DNA of 9,691 bases from Candidatus Sordicultor aquaticus. Lineage in GTDB: Bacteria; Atribacterota; Atribacteria; Atribacterales; Caldatribacteriaceae. The stretch covers positions 1 to 9,691 of the forward strand of contig JAGPEW010000013.1 of the NCBI GenBank assembly GCA_018056825.1. The letters are read 5' to 3'. Shown here piece by piece: positions 1 through 5,714 of the stretch. A program made the translations under genes and the position numbers. The notes below the pieces were generated by a model. The model made no database searches and had not been told where the DNA came from. It saw only the letters and a program-made list of their open reading frames with translations. How positions within the stretch are numbered: the stretch's first letter is position 1; every line of letters starts with the position of its first letter.

Positions 1-50
1 GGAAAAATAAAAATACTCCTACAATGAGTTGACTCAGGCCTTTTCCCTTC

Positions 51-79
51 TTGATAAGAAAACAAGAATGTGGTAATAT
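51..79 (+). promoter_or_regulatory. Predicted sigma-70-type promoter for the tRNA operon
   Basis: TTGATA at 51-56 matches the -35 consensus at five of six bases. It is separated by 17 bases from TAATAT at 74-79 (four of six), which is preceded by TGG at 71-73, giving an extended -10. Transcription would begin near 86, leaving a leader of about 8 bases before the tRNA. This is a consensus match only. Confidence 0.5.
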
Positions 80-93
80 TTAATCTGCCTTGA

Positions 94-168
94 GGGCCCA
101 TAGCTCAGCGGTAGAGCAGCCGGCTCATAACCGGTCGGTCCCTGGTTCGAATCCGGGTGGGCCCACCA
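94..168 (+). tRNA. tRNA with CAU anticodon (elongator Met or Ile2)
   Basis: A complete cloverleaf can be folded. The acceptor stem pairs GGGCCCA 94-100 with TGGGCCC 158-164, followed by A165 and an encoded CCA at 166-168. The D-arm is GCTC 103-106 with GAGC 114-117. The anticodon stem is GCCGG 119-123 with CCGGT 131-135 around loop CTCATAA, with CAT at 126-128. The T-arm is 141-145 with 153-157 around TTCGAAT. The first pair is G-C, so it lacks the unpaired C1-A72 of the bacterial initiator. It is therefore elongator tRNA-Met or the tRNA-Ile whose CAU is modified to lysidine-AU, and the sequence alone does not separate these. It is the first gene of its transcription unit, with no terminator before the next CDS. 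Confidence 0.96.
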
Positions 169-188
169 CTCATTCTAAGGGAGAAAAG

Positions 189-1277
189 ATGGAAAAATTA
201 GAAACTGTCATTAGTTTCTGGGAAACACTTTTCCCTTCCTCTCTTGCTTTACCTTCTGACCCCCCTCCTTTGCAAATTAAAGGACAAAATCAGGTAGAAA
301 AAATATTGGTAGCTTTAGAGCTTAACCCCCGAGTGTTTCATCAGGTGATAGAAGAAAGCTATGATTTTCTCTATCTTCATCACCCCCCCATCTGGGAACC
401 AGTTACTTCTTTTTCCATTGATGACCCTTGGCTTTCTATGTTGAATGAACTCTACCACCGAAAAATATCTGTCCTGGCCCATCATACCAATTTAGATAGC
501 GCTAAAGGCGGTCTAGCCGAACAGTGGATAAAGATTTTATCTTTGGAAGGAAAAGCACAACCTATTGAGCCTTACTCTCCTCGAGAATTTAAAGTAGTTA
601 CCTTTGTTCCTCTTTCTCACCGAGAGAAAGTTCTAGAAGCTATTTTCTCCTCGGGAGGGGGGAAAATAGGTAACTATGAAGAATGTAGCTTTCTCCTCTC
701 CGGGAAGGGAACTTTCCGACCTCAAGCAGGAGCTCACCCTTTTCTGGGAAAAGTGGGAGAAAGAGAAGAAGTGGAAGAAGTGCGAATAGAAGTCAATGTG
801 GAAGAAAGTTATTTATCTCAGGTGGTAGAAGCCATCTTTATTTCTCATCCCTATGAACAACCAGCTATTGATGTCTATCCTCTTTTTTCTTTCGGAGACG
901 TAGGTTTGGGGAGAATAGTCACTTTATCTTCAAACATTTCTCAAAAAGATTTAGAAGAGAGATTATCTCTTGCTTTTCCCTTCGCAGCTTATTATCCCGA
1001 TGATAGCTCTCCCACTACCTATCAGAAGATAGCTCTTTGCCCGGGAAGTGGAAAAAGTCTCTTGGAAAAGATAATCCAAGAGAAACCTCAAGTTTTCTTA
1101 AGCGGGGAGCTTTCTCATCACGACATAGCAAAGCTAAACTTATGGGGTATAACCTATTACTCCATACCTCATGAGGAAGGAGAAAGAAGAGCCCTAAAAG
1201 AAGTTTATTATAATCTAAAAGAAAGATTTAAAGAACAAGGATTAGAAGTAGAATTAAATTTTGAGATTGAGGGATAA
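189..1277 (+). CDS. NIF3/YqfO-family dinuclear metal-centre protein
   Basis: A 362-residue protein of the NIF3 (YqfO/YbgI, DUF34) family. These are toroidal hexamers with a two-metal site, often labelled 'GTP cyclohydrolase 1 type 2 homolog', whose in vivo reaction is unsettled. Likely metal ligands are visible: H64-H65 in the HHPP motif, H99 and D103 in HTNLD, and H328 with E332 in the C-terminal HxxxE motif. Residues about 134-238 form the YqfO-type inserted PII/CutA-like domain, ending in the characteristic HPYEQPAIDVYPL, so this is the long form of the family. The usual N-terminal WDNxGL motif is not recognisable and is replaced by a proline-rich stretch around residues 22-31. The start is ATG 189, preceded by AAGGGAG at 177-183. 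The frame is open back to a TTG at 90, but that extension only translates the tRNA. The product is probably cytoplasmic. Confidence 0.93.
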   Translation: MEKLETVISFWETLFPSSLALPSDPPPLQIKGQNQVEKILVALELNPRVFHQVIEESYDFLYLHHPPIWEPVTSFSIDDPWLSMLNELYHRKISVLAHHTNLDSAKGGLAEQWIKILSLEGKAQPIEPYSPREFKVVTFVPLSHREKVLEAIFSSGGGKIGNYEECSFLLSGKGTFRPQAGAHPFLGKVGEREEVEEVRIEVNVEESYLSQVVEAIFISHPYEQPAIDVYPLFSFGDVGLGRIVTLSSNISQKDLEERLSLAFPFAAYYPDDSSPTTYQKIALCPGSGKSLLEKIIQEKPQVFLSGELSHHDIAKLNLWGITYYSIPHEEGERRALKEVYYNLKERFKEQGLEVELNFEIEG

Positions 1278-1279
1278 TA

Positions 1280-1984
1280 ATGAGTGAATTTTTAGACATG
1301 CTTTTAGCTTTACAGGACATCGACCTTAATATAGATAACAAAAAAAAGAAAATAATCAGAAAAGAAGAAGAAATAGCTGATGTTAACAAACAATTAGAAG
1401 ACCTAAAGGTTAACTTAGATAATAAAAAGCGTAACTTTGAAAAAGTTCGCCTTAAGTTAGCTAAGGAAGAGCTGGAATTGAAAGAAGTGGAAGAGAAATT
1501 AAAAACTACCAAAAACAAACTATATAGCGGGGAGGTAAACTCTCCCAAAGAGTTATCTCAGTGGGAGAAAACTATAGAAAAATTGGAAGAAAGCAAAAAC
1601 TCTTTAGAAGACACCATTATCGCTTCTTTAGAAAGCACTGAAGAGTTACAAGAAGAAATCCAGAAAAAAAACCAATTTTATTCCCAAAAAGAAAAAACTC
1701 TTCTCGACCTGCTCTGTAAGTTACAAGAAGAATTAGAAAGAGAAAAACTTTTAGTTTTAGAAAAAGAGAAAGAAAGAAAGAAAATAATTGCTTATCTACC
1801 TGAAGAGATAATTTCTACTTATGAAGAATTGAGAAGAAAATTCCCTAATCCCATAACTTATTTAAGCGGAGAAACCTGTGAAGGATGTAACTTAACTGTT
1901 CCCTTAGCCATAGTAAAAAATGTTCGCAAGGGAGAAGCACTGGTCCGGTGTCCTAACTGTGGTCGATTCCTTCACCGAAAATAA
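1280..1984 (+). CDS. Coiled-coil C4 zinc-ribbon protein
   Basis: A 234-residue protein of the COG1579 / zf-RING_7 type. Residues about 20-170 are strongly charged heptad-like sequence (Lys, Glu, Leu) and should form a long antiparallel coiled coil. The C-terminus carries a zinc ribbon with two CxxC knuckles, C200/C203 and C224/C227. Homologues are widespread in bacteria, are proposed to bind nucleic acids or act as protein scaffolds, and have no established reaction. The start ATG lies 2 bases after the NIF3 stop, with GAGGG at 1269-1273 as ribosome binding site, so the pair is probably translationally coupled. This gene next to NIF3 is a recurrent bacterial arrangement. The last codons overlap the following nuclease gene. 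There is a run of eight A at 1340-1347, but the reading frame continues intact. Confidence 0.9.
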   Translation: MSEFLDMLLALQDIDLNIDNKKKKIIRKEEEIADVNKQLEDLKVNLDNKKRNFEKVRLKLAKEELELKEVEEKLKTTKNKLYSGEVNSPKELSQWEKTIEKLEESKNSLEDTIIASLESTEELQEEIQKKNQFYSQKEKTLLDLLCKLQEELEREKLLVLEKEKERKKIIAYLPEEIISTYEELRRKFPNPITYLSGETCEGCNLTVPLAIVKNVRKGEALVRCPNCGRFLHRK

Positions 1985-2405
1985 AGAGCTCATTGCTTTT
2001 ATCGATGGAGCATCGAAAGGAAACCCCGGAGAAAGTTCTTATGCTTTTGTTTTAGGAGATGGAGAAGGAAATATAATTATGGAAACCGCTGTCCGACTGG
2101 GCATCGCTACTAACAATGAGGCAGAATATCAAGCTTTGCTTGCAGTGTTAGACCAAGTGATTAGCCAGAAAGGGAAAAAACTTCGGGTTTTCTCTGATAG
2201 TCAACTCCTAGTAAAGCAGATAAACCACCTATATCAGGTAAAGTCTCCTAATTTAATTCCTCTCTACCAAGAAGCACAGAGTAAAATCCAAAAGCTCGGT
2301 TATTTTGAGATTTCCCATATACCTAGAGAAGAAAACCAAAAAGCTGACCATTTAGCTTCGGAAATATTAACTCAAAAATTGAGTTTTAAAGTATGGAGGA
2401 AGTAG
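1959..2405 (+). CDS. Ribonuclease HI-family protein (RNase H fold)
   Basis: A protein of about 148 residues with a complete type I RNase H active site. Numbered from the GTG at 1959, the four carboxylates are D16 (in FIDGASKGNPG), E56 (in TNNEAEY), D80 (in FSDSQL) and D130 (in NQKADHLA), with H120 near the position of the catalytic-loop histidine. This composition resembles the short archaeal/YpdQ-like branch rather than E. coli RnhA. The expected activity is cleavage of RNA in RNA-DNA hybrids. The start is uncertain. The frame opens at ATG 1920, which has no ribosome binding site and would overlap the zinc-ribbon gene by 65 bases. GTG 1959 overlaps by 26 bases and also lacks a clear site. 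The fold needs sequence only from about 1990. Translation is probably coupled to the upstream gene. The TAG stop at 2403-2405 lies inside rnpB helix P1. Confidence 0.88.
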   Translation: MVDSFTENKELIAFIDGASKGNPGESSYAFVLGDGEGNIIMETAVRLGIATNNEAEYQALLAVLDQVISQKGKKLRVFSDSQLLVKQINHLYQVKSPNLIPLYQEAQSKIQKLGYFEISHIPREENQKADHLASEILTQKLSFKVWRK

Positions 2406-2732
2406 GCCGGGCAACCGCAGGAGAAATCCTGAGGAAAGTCCGAGCTCCACAGAGCAGGGTACTGGGTAACACCCAGGGGAGGCAACTCCCGGAAAGTGCC
2501 ACAGAAAAAATACCGCCATAAAAGGCAAGGGTGAAAAGGCGAGGTAAGAGCTCACCGGACGTCGAGCAATCGGCGTGCCTGGCAAACCCTACCCGGAGCA
2601 AGGCCAAATAGGAAGGGATGAGGTGGCTCGCTGACCTTCGGGTTGGCCGCTCGAGGGGGTTAGGTAACTAACCCCCCAGATAGATGGTTGTCGTTCCTAC
2701 GGGAATACAGAACTCGGCTTATAGGCCTACTT
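2400..2732 (+). ncRNA. rnpB: RNase P RNA, bacterial type A
   Basis: The catalytic RNA of ribonuclease P, which removes 5' leaders from tRNA precursors. Conserved blocks are present in order: GAGGAAAGTCCGAGCTCC (2431-2448); the AGGGTGAAAAGG and GGTAAGAGCTCACCG blocks (about 2528-2560); AGATAGATGGTTG (2678-2690); and ACAGAACTCGGCTTATAGGCC (2707-2727). Helix P1 pairs 2400-2408 with 2724-2732. A P15-like hairpin is formed by 2655-2663 and 2668-2676 with GGTAA at its apex, the element that pairs with the tRNA CCA end in type A RNAs. The mature ends are inferred from P1 and may be off by a few bases. No own promoter or terminator is evident. The gene overlaps the stop codons of both neighbouring protein genes. 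Confidence 0.96.
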
Positions 2733-3689
2733 TCTCCTCCCCATAATCGAATACATAGCTACAGATACTACGATTATTAAACCATACACCAGTTGAGTCC
2801 AGAATCCAGTCATCCCCATGGCAATAATGCCTGCTTCCAACATACCAATAATTATAGCGCCCATAAAAGTACCAAAAATCGTTCCCACTCCTCCAGTTAC
2901 TGGAGTTCCTCCTAAAAATACAGCTGCCATAGTTTTTAACATATATCCCTGTCCCAGGGTGGGCCAGAAGTAAACCACTTCCAAACTGGCTAATATCCCG
3001 GCAAAAGCAGAAAAAATACCCATTTGAGTAAAGACTAACATTCTCACCCGGTCTACATTAACTCCCATAACCCGAGCACTATGAGGATTGTCACCAGTAA
3101 AATAAATATGAGCTCCAAAGCGGTGATGATTCAAAATTAACCAAATTATAAAAGCAATCGCTACCATCCAAAGCATTTGAGCTGGTAGCTTCCCTCCAAT
3201 TCTACCCACAAACAATGGGTATAAGGAACTAGCTTTAGTAGGAACCAGGGTTTTCCCTAACCCTCCACTTAAAACCTGAGTGGCACCAGCCCAAAAGAAT
3301 TGAGTACCAATGGTCACCACCAAAGAAGGGAGGTGTAGTTTCACTATTATTAAACCATTCATTAACCCGGCTCCTAAACCTACTAAGAGAGAAAACAATA
3401 AAGCTAATCCTACGCTTTGAGTAGCATGAAAAGCTACAGTAAATATGTATCCGGAAAATCCCATAATGGAGGGAAAAGAAAGATCCATATCCCCGCATAT
3501 TACGACCAGCGTCAAGGAGAGTGCTAAAATACCAAAGAAGGGGATATTGGACATAAAAGCATAGTAAATATTACCAGAAAGAAAAGTCTGTGGACTACCA
3601 ATAACAAAAAGAACTAAAACCCCAAAAAAAACTAACAGAACACTAATTTGTAACTGATGCTGAGAAAATATACCTTGCTCCTTTTTCAT
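2727..3689 (-). CDS. CUT2-type sugar ABC transporter permease (RbsC-like)
   Basis: A 320-residue inner-membrane permease of the BPD_transp_2 family, which forms the translocation channel of ribose/xylose/galactose-type importers. The sequence is hydrophobic throughout, with about nine or ten membrane segments beginning at residues 13-31. Family landmarks are GDMDLSFPS (66-74, equivalent to the usual GGIDLSVGS), the GLMNGLIIVKLHLPSLVVTIGT segment (108-129), the cytoplasmic coupling loop RFGAHIYFTGDNPHSARVMGV (190-210), and FLGGTPVTGGVGTIFGT (258-274). The length is normal. ATG 3689 follows a GGGGG ribosome binding site at 3700-3696 with 7-base spacing. It is the last gene of the sugar cluster, 108 bases after the ATPase gene, across an intergenic hairpin. 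Its TAG stop (2729-2727) lies inside rnpB P1. The substrate cannot be read from the sequence. Confidence 0.93.
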   Translation of the reverse strand: MKKEQGIFSQHQLQISVLLVFFGVLVLFVIGSPQTFLSGNIYYAFMSNIPFFGILALSLTLVVICGDMDLSFPSIMGFSGYIFTVAFHATQSVGLALLFSLLVGLGAGLMNGLIIVKLHLPSLVVTIGTQFFWAGATQVLSGGLGKTLVPTKASSLYPLFVGRIGGKLPAQMLWMVAIAFIIWLILNHHRFGAHIYFTGDNPHSARVMGVNVDRVRMLVFTQMGIFSAFAGILASLEVVYFWPTLGQGYMLKTMAAVFLGGTPVTGGVGTIFGTFMGAIIIGMLEAGIIAMGMTGFWTQLVYGLIIVVSVAMYSIMGRRK

Positions 3690-3702
3690 CCAGAGTCCCC
3701 CT

Positions 3703-3797
3703 ACTCTAATCCTAGTTTTAGGAGTAGAGAAGAATCCTCCAATGATTCTACTCTACTCCTACATCAATATTGTTCTAGCTCAAAGGTTCAAATTCTT
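3703..3797 (-). other. ATPase-permease intergenic gap with inverted repeats
   Basis: The 108-base gap between the ATPase stop and the permease start is longer than others in the transporter segment and is occupied mainly by the inverted repeats listed separately. No convincing promoter hexamer pair and no U-tract terminator was found on the minus strand. The permease is therefore probably expressed by read-through, possibly modulated by the RNA structure. Confidence 0.4.
3719..3761. repeat. Long imperfect hairpin in the ATPase-permease gap
   Basis: TAGGAGTAGAG (3719-3729) pairs perfectly with CTCTACTCCTA (3751-3761). After one A-A mismatch, AGAATC (3731-3736) pairs with GATTCT (3744-3749), leaving a 7-base loop. 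In the minus-strand transcript the loop holds GGAGG. There is no T-run after either arm, so it does not look like an intrinsic terminator. A competing smaller hairpin pairs 3701-3705 and 3711-3714 with 3719-3727, reusing the same GGAGTAG arm. Confidence 0.8.
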
Positions 3798-4628
3798 TTA
3801 AGGCATGAGAGATTGAAGATCATCTTTTCCTGACCCAGGTGGTGAAGATACAGCTCCCTGATTGTTAAGACTTCCCGTCTGAGCCACCAGATATAATTTA
3901 TTTACTAATTCTTCTAGAGAAACCTCTGCTTTTTCGAACTCACCCACCACTCTACCTCGGTCTAAAATTACTATACGGTCAGCTACCGGATAAACATGAT
4001 AGATATTGTGAGTAATAAATATAGCAGATTTTCCTTGTCTTTTTATATCTTCCACAAAGTTTAACACTTTTTGGGTCTCAGAAAGAGAAAGACCAGTGGT
4101 GGGTTCATCGAGGATGATGAGGTCAGCCTGGAAATACAAAGCTCGAGCAATGGCTACCCCTTGTTTTTCTCCTCCCGAGAGGTCTCCAACCTCAGAATCC
4201 ACCGAAAGAGCAGAAGAAGTAAAACCCATAAGTTCTTTCATAATTTTTTCTGTTTCTTCTCTTTCTTTTTGACTATCAACAAAGCCTCCCAACTTGGTTA
4301 TTTCTCTTCCCATAAATATGTTTCTCCATATAGCATGCTTCTCACATAGCGCCCTTTCTTGAAAGACAGTTTCAACCCCCAAGTCTCGAGCTTTGGCTAC
4401 TGAATAATCTTCTAGCTTCTGCCCCTTCCAGTAAATCTCTCCCCGGTCAGGACGGTGAACCCCGGTTAAAATCTTAATCAAAGTAGATTTTCCTGCACCA
4501 TTGTCTCCCAAAAGACCCACTACTTCGTTGTATCCTACTTTAAAGTTAACATTTCGCAATACCTCTACATGCCCAAAGGATTTGCAAATATTAGCCATTT
4601 TAACCAGAACTTCAGATGGTTCAGCCAA
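3798..4628 (-). CDS. Sugar ABC transporter ATPase, single nucleotide-binding domain
   Basis: A 276-residue ATPase that powers the adjacent permease. All motifs are intact: Walker A GDNGAGKST (41-49), Q-loop Q90, signature LSGGE (150-154), Walker B LIILDEP (170-176) with catalytic E175, and switch histidine H207 in ITHN. Only one ABC cassette is present, as in FrcA-type fructose importers. The usual RbsA/XylG/MglA proteins of this transporter class are about 500 residues with two cassettes, so the active transporter should contain an ATPase homodimer. The start is TTG 4628, immediately after the binding-protein TAA stop, with AGGAGG at 4645-4640 (11 bases upstream, inside that gene), indicating translational coupling. 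The next ATG is codon 11 and would remove part of the first strand. The C-terminal 30 residues after the ABC fold are polar and Ser/Gly-rich, with no recognised domain. Confidence 0.93.
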   Translation of the reverse strand: MAEPSEVLVKMANICKSFGHVEVLRNVNFKVGYNEVVGLLGDNGAGKSTLIKILTGVHRPDRGEIYWKGQKLEDYSVAKARDLGVETVFQERALCEKHAIWRNIFMGREITKLGGFVDSQKEREETEKIMKELMGFTSSALSVDSEVGDLSGGEKQGVAIARALYFQADLIILDEPTTGLSLSETQKVLNFVEDIKRQGKSAIFITHNIYHVYPVADRIVILDRGRVVGEFEKAEVSLEELVNKLYLVAQTGSLNNQGAVSSPPGSGKDDLQSLMP

Positions 4629-5621
4629 TTATCTGATTCCCTCCTCTACCAAAGGAGCAATTTCTTCCACATTCCCAGCGTGAACCAAACCGGAGCCGGT
4701 ATCAATGTGAAGTCCGGAAAATTTATACTTAATGCTCATGCATAACTGGAGAACAGGAAGATAGCCTTGCAAGAACTGCTGCTGATCCAAAACTAAATCA
4801 GTATATCCACTGCGAATAGCTTCCAAAGTAGCAGATGAGAGGTCAAAACCAGCTCCTACCACATCATCTGGCCCTAAACCGGCAGCCTGGAAGAAAGTTT
4901 GCATAGTAGCAGTTAAAGAACCATGGTCAGTAACCACTAATTTTACATCGGGGTGAGAAGAAACATAGCCAGTAAAAATAGGAACGCCCAAAGGAGCGTC
5001 AGCGTTAACCTCAGGAGAAATTTCTATATAATCTACTGTCAGTCCTGCTTCTTCCAAGGCATCTATAACTCCTTTAGTTCTTAATCCTCGAGTAGGCTGA
5101 GAAAGCAATCCCCAAACCATAGCTCGATCTCCAGATTTTAAATCAAACATACTTATGCATCCTTTACCCAAGGTGACTCCTGATTCATAAAGTTCCTGTC
5201 CTACATAGCCAAATCCGCGAGCTTTATACTTTTCTTCCGCCCGGGGAAGGGTGGTGTTTTGAGAGGTCACTATGATACCTTTGCTGAAAGCTTCATCAAT
5301 ATGAGTTTCCAGAGCATCATCACCGGGATGTCCCATAATAGCAATACCATCTACATCAGAAGCCACTGCTTCTTTAAACTGGACCACCATTTGTTGAGGA
5401 TCCCAACCAGAAAAGACATATTCTACGTTACATCCTAAATCTTCTTGGGCAAATTGTGCTCCCTTATAAACTACGCTGGCAAAGGGGTCTCCCGGAGCAC
5501 CGCCACAGAAGAAACGTATTTTAATCCCTTCAAATCTCTTACCCTGGGCAAAAGCAAAACTACTACTTAACACCAACACACTTATTACCAAAAATATAAC
5601 TAACCAATGAGCTTTTTTCAT
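4629..5621 (-). CDS. Periplasmic sugar-binding protein of a CUT2 ABC transporter
   Basis: A 330-residue solute-binding protein of the Peripla_BP_4 (RbsB-like) family that delivers a sugar to the membrane complex encoded downstream. Residues 1-25 form a signal peptide: KK, a hydrophobic core, then SFAFA before Q26, a signal-peptidase I site. There is no lipobox cysteine, so the mature protein should be free in a periplasm. The mature part has the two-lobe pattern, including KIRFFCGGAPGDPFASVVYKG near the N-terminus, DVDGIAIMGHPGDDAL (89-104), and a late QQQFLQGYLPVLQL segment typical of the C-terminal lobe. ATG 5621 has a strong AGGAGG site (5635-5630) with 8-base spacing. It directly abuts the ATPase gene. 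The ligand is not identifiable; a pentose or hexose is the family expectation. Confidence 0.93.
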   Translation of the reverse strand: MKKAHWLVIFLVISVLVLSSSFAFAQGKRFEGIKIRFFCGGAPGDPFASVVYKGAQFAQEDLGCNVEYVFSGWDPQQMVVQFKEAVASDVDGIAIMGHPGDDALETHIDEAFSKGIIVTSQNTTLPRAEEKYKARGFGYVGQELYESGVTLGKGCISMFDLKSGDRAMVWGLLSQPTRGLRTKGVIDALEEAGLTVDYIEISPEVNADAPLGVPIFTGYVSSHPDVKLVVTDHGSLTATMQTFFQAAGLGPDDVVGAGFDLSSATLEAIRSGYTDLVLDQQQFLQGYLPVLQLCMSIKYKFSGLHIDTGSGLVHAGNVEEIAPLVEEGIR

Positions 5622-5714
5622 GAGTTAAACCTCCTTTTAAATTTGATAAACTACTTAAAATGGCTTTTAATCCCCCAAACCCAAAATCTCACCTCCTTCT
5701 CTACTTATTTTACT
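5622..5714 (-). promoter_or_regulatory. Leader of the sugar-binding protein gene
   Basis: This 93-base gap holds the true ribosome binding site AGGAGG (5635-5630). It also holds an inverted repeat, TTAAAA-GCCA-TTTTAA in minus orientation (5670-5655), that might be an operator. A second, unused-looking AAGGAGGTGAG lies at 5698-5688, followed only by very short frames. No strong promoter hexamers were recognised, so the gene may be co-transcribed with the upstream genes. Confidence 0.35.

Noticed and set aside
90..188. N-terminal extension of the NIF3-family frame from TTG 90
   Set aside because: It translates the tRNA sequence. The AAGGGAG site and family alignment put the start at ATG 189.
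1340..1347. Run of eight A as a programmed frameshift or gene break in the zinc-ribbon gene
   Set aside because: The frame continues through it to an intact C-terminal zinc ribbon, and the +1 and -1 frames are not extended.
1228..1548. 106-codon minus-strand frame
   Set aside because: It lies antisense to the zinc-ribbon coiled coil, is Ser/Leu/Phe-rich as expected from complementing Lys/Glu codons, and has no ribosome binding site.
2367..2607. Two overlapping minus-strand frames of 72-73 codons
   Set aside because: They are antisense to the RNase P RNA and are explained by its GC-rich structured sequence.
3235..3498. 87-codon minus-strand frame inside the permease
   Set aside because: Out-of-frame shadow of a well-supported permease gene.
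3719..3761. Intrinsic terminator before the permease
   Set aside because: Neither arm is followed by a T-run on either strand.
4071..4683. Plus-strand frames of 92 and 60 codons over the ATPase and binding-protein genes
   Set aside because: Antisense to genes with intact motifs, with no initiation signals.
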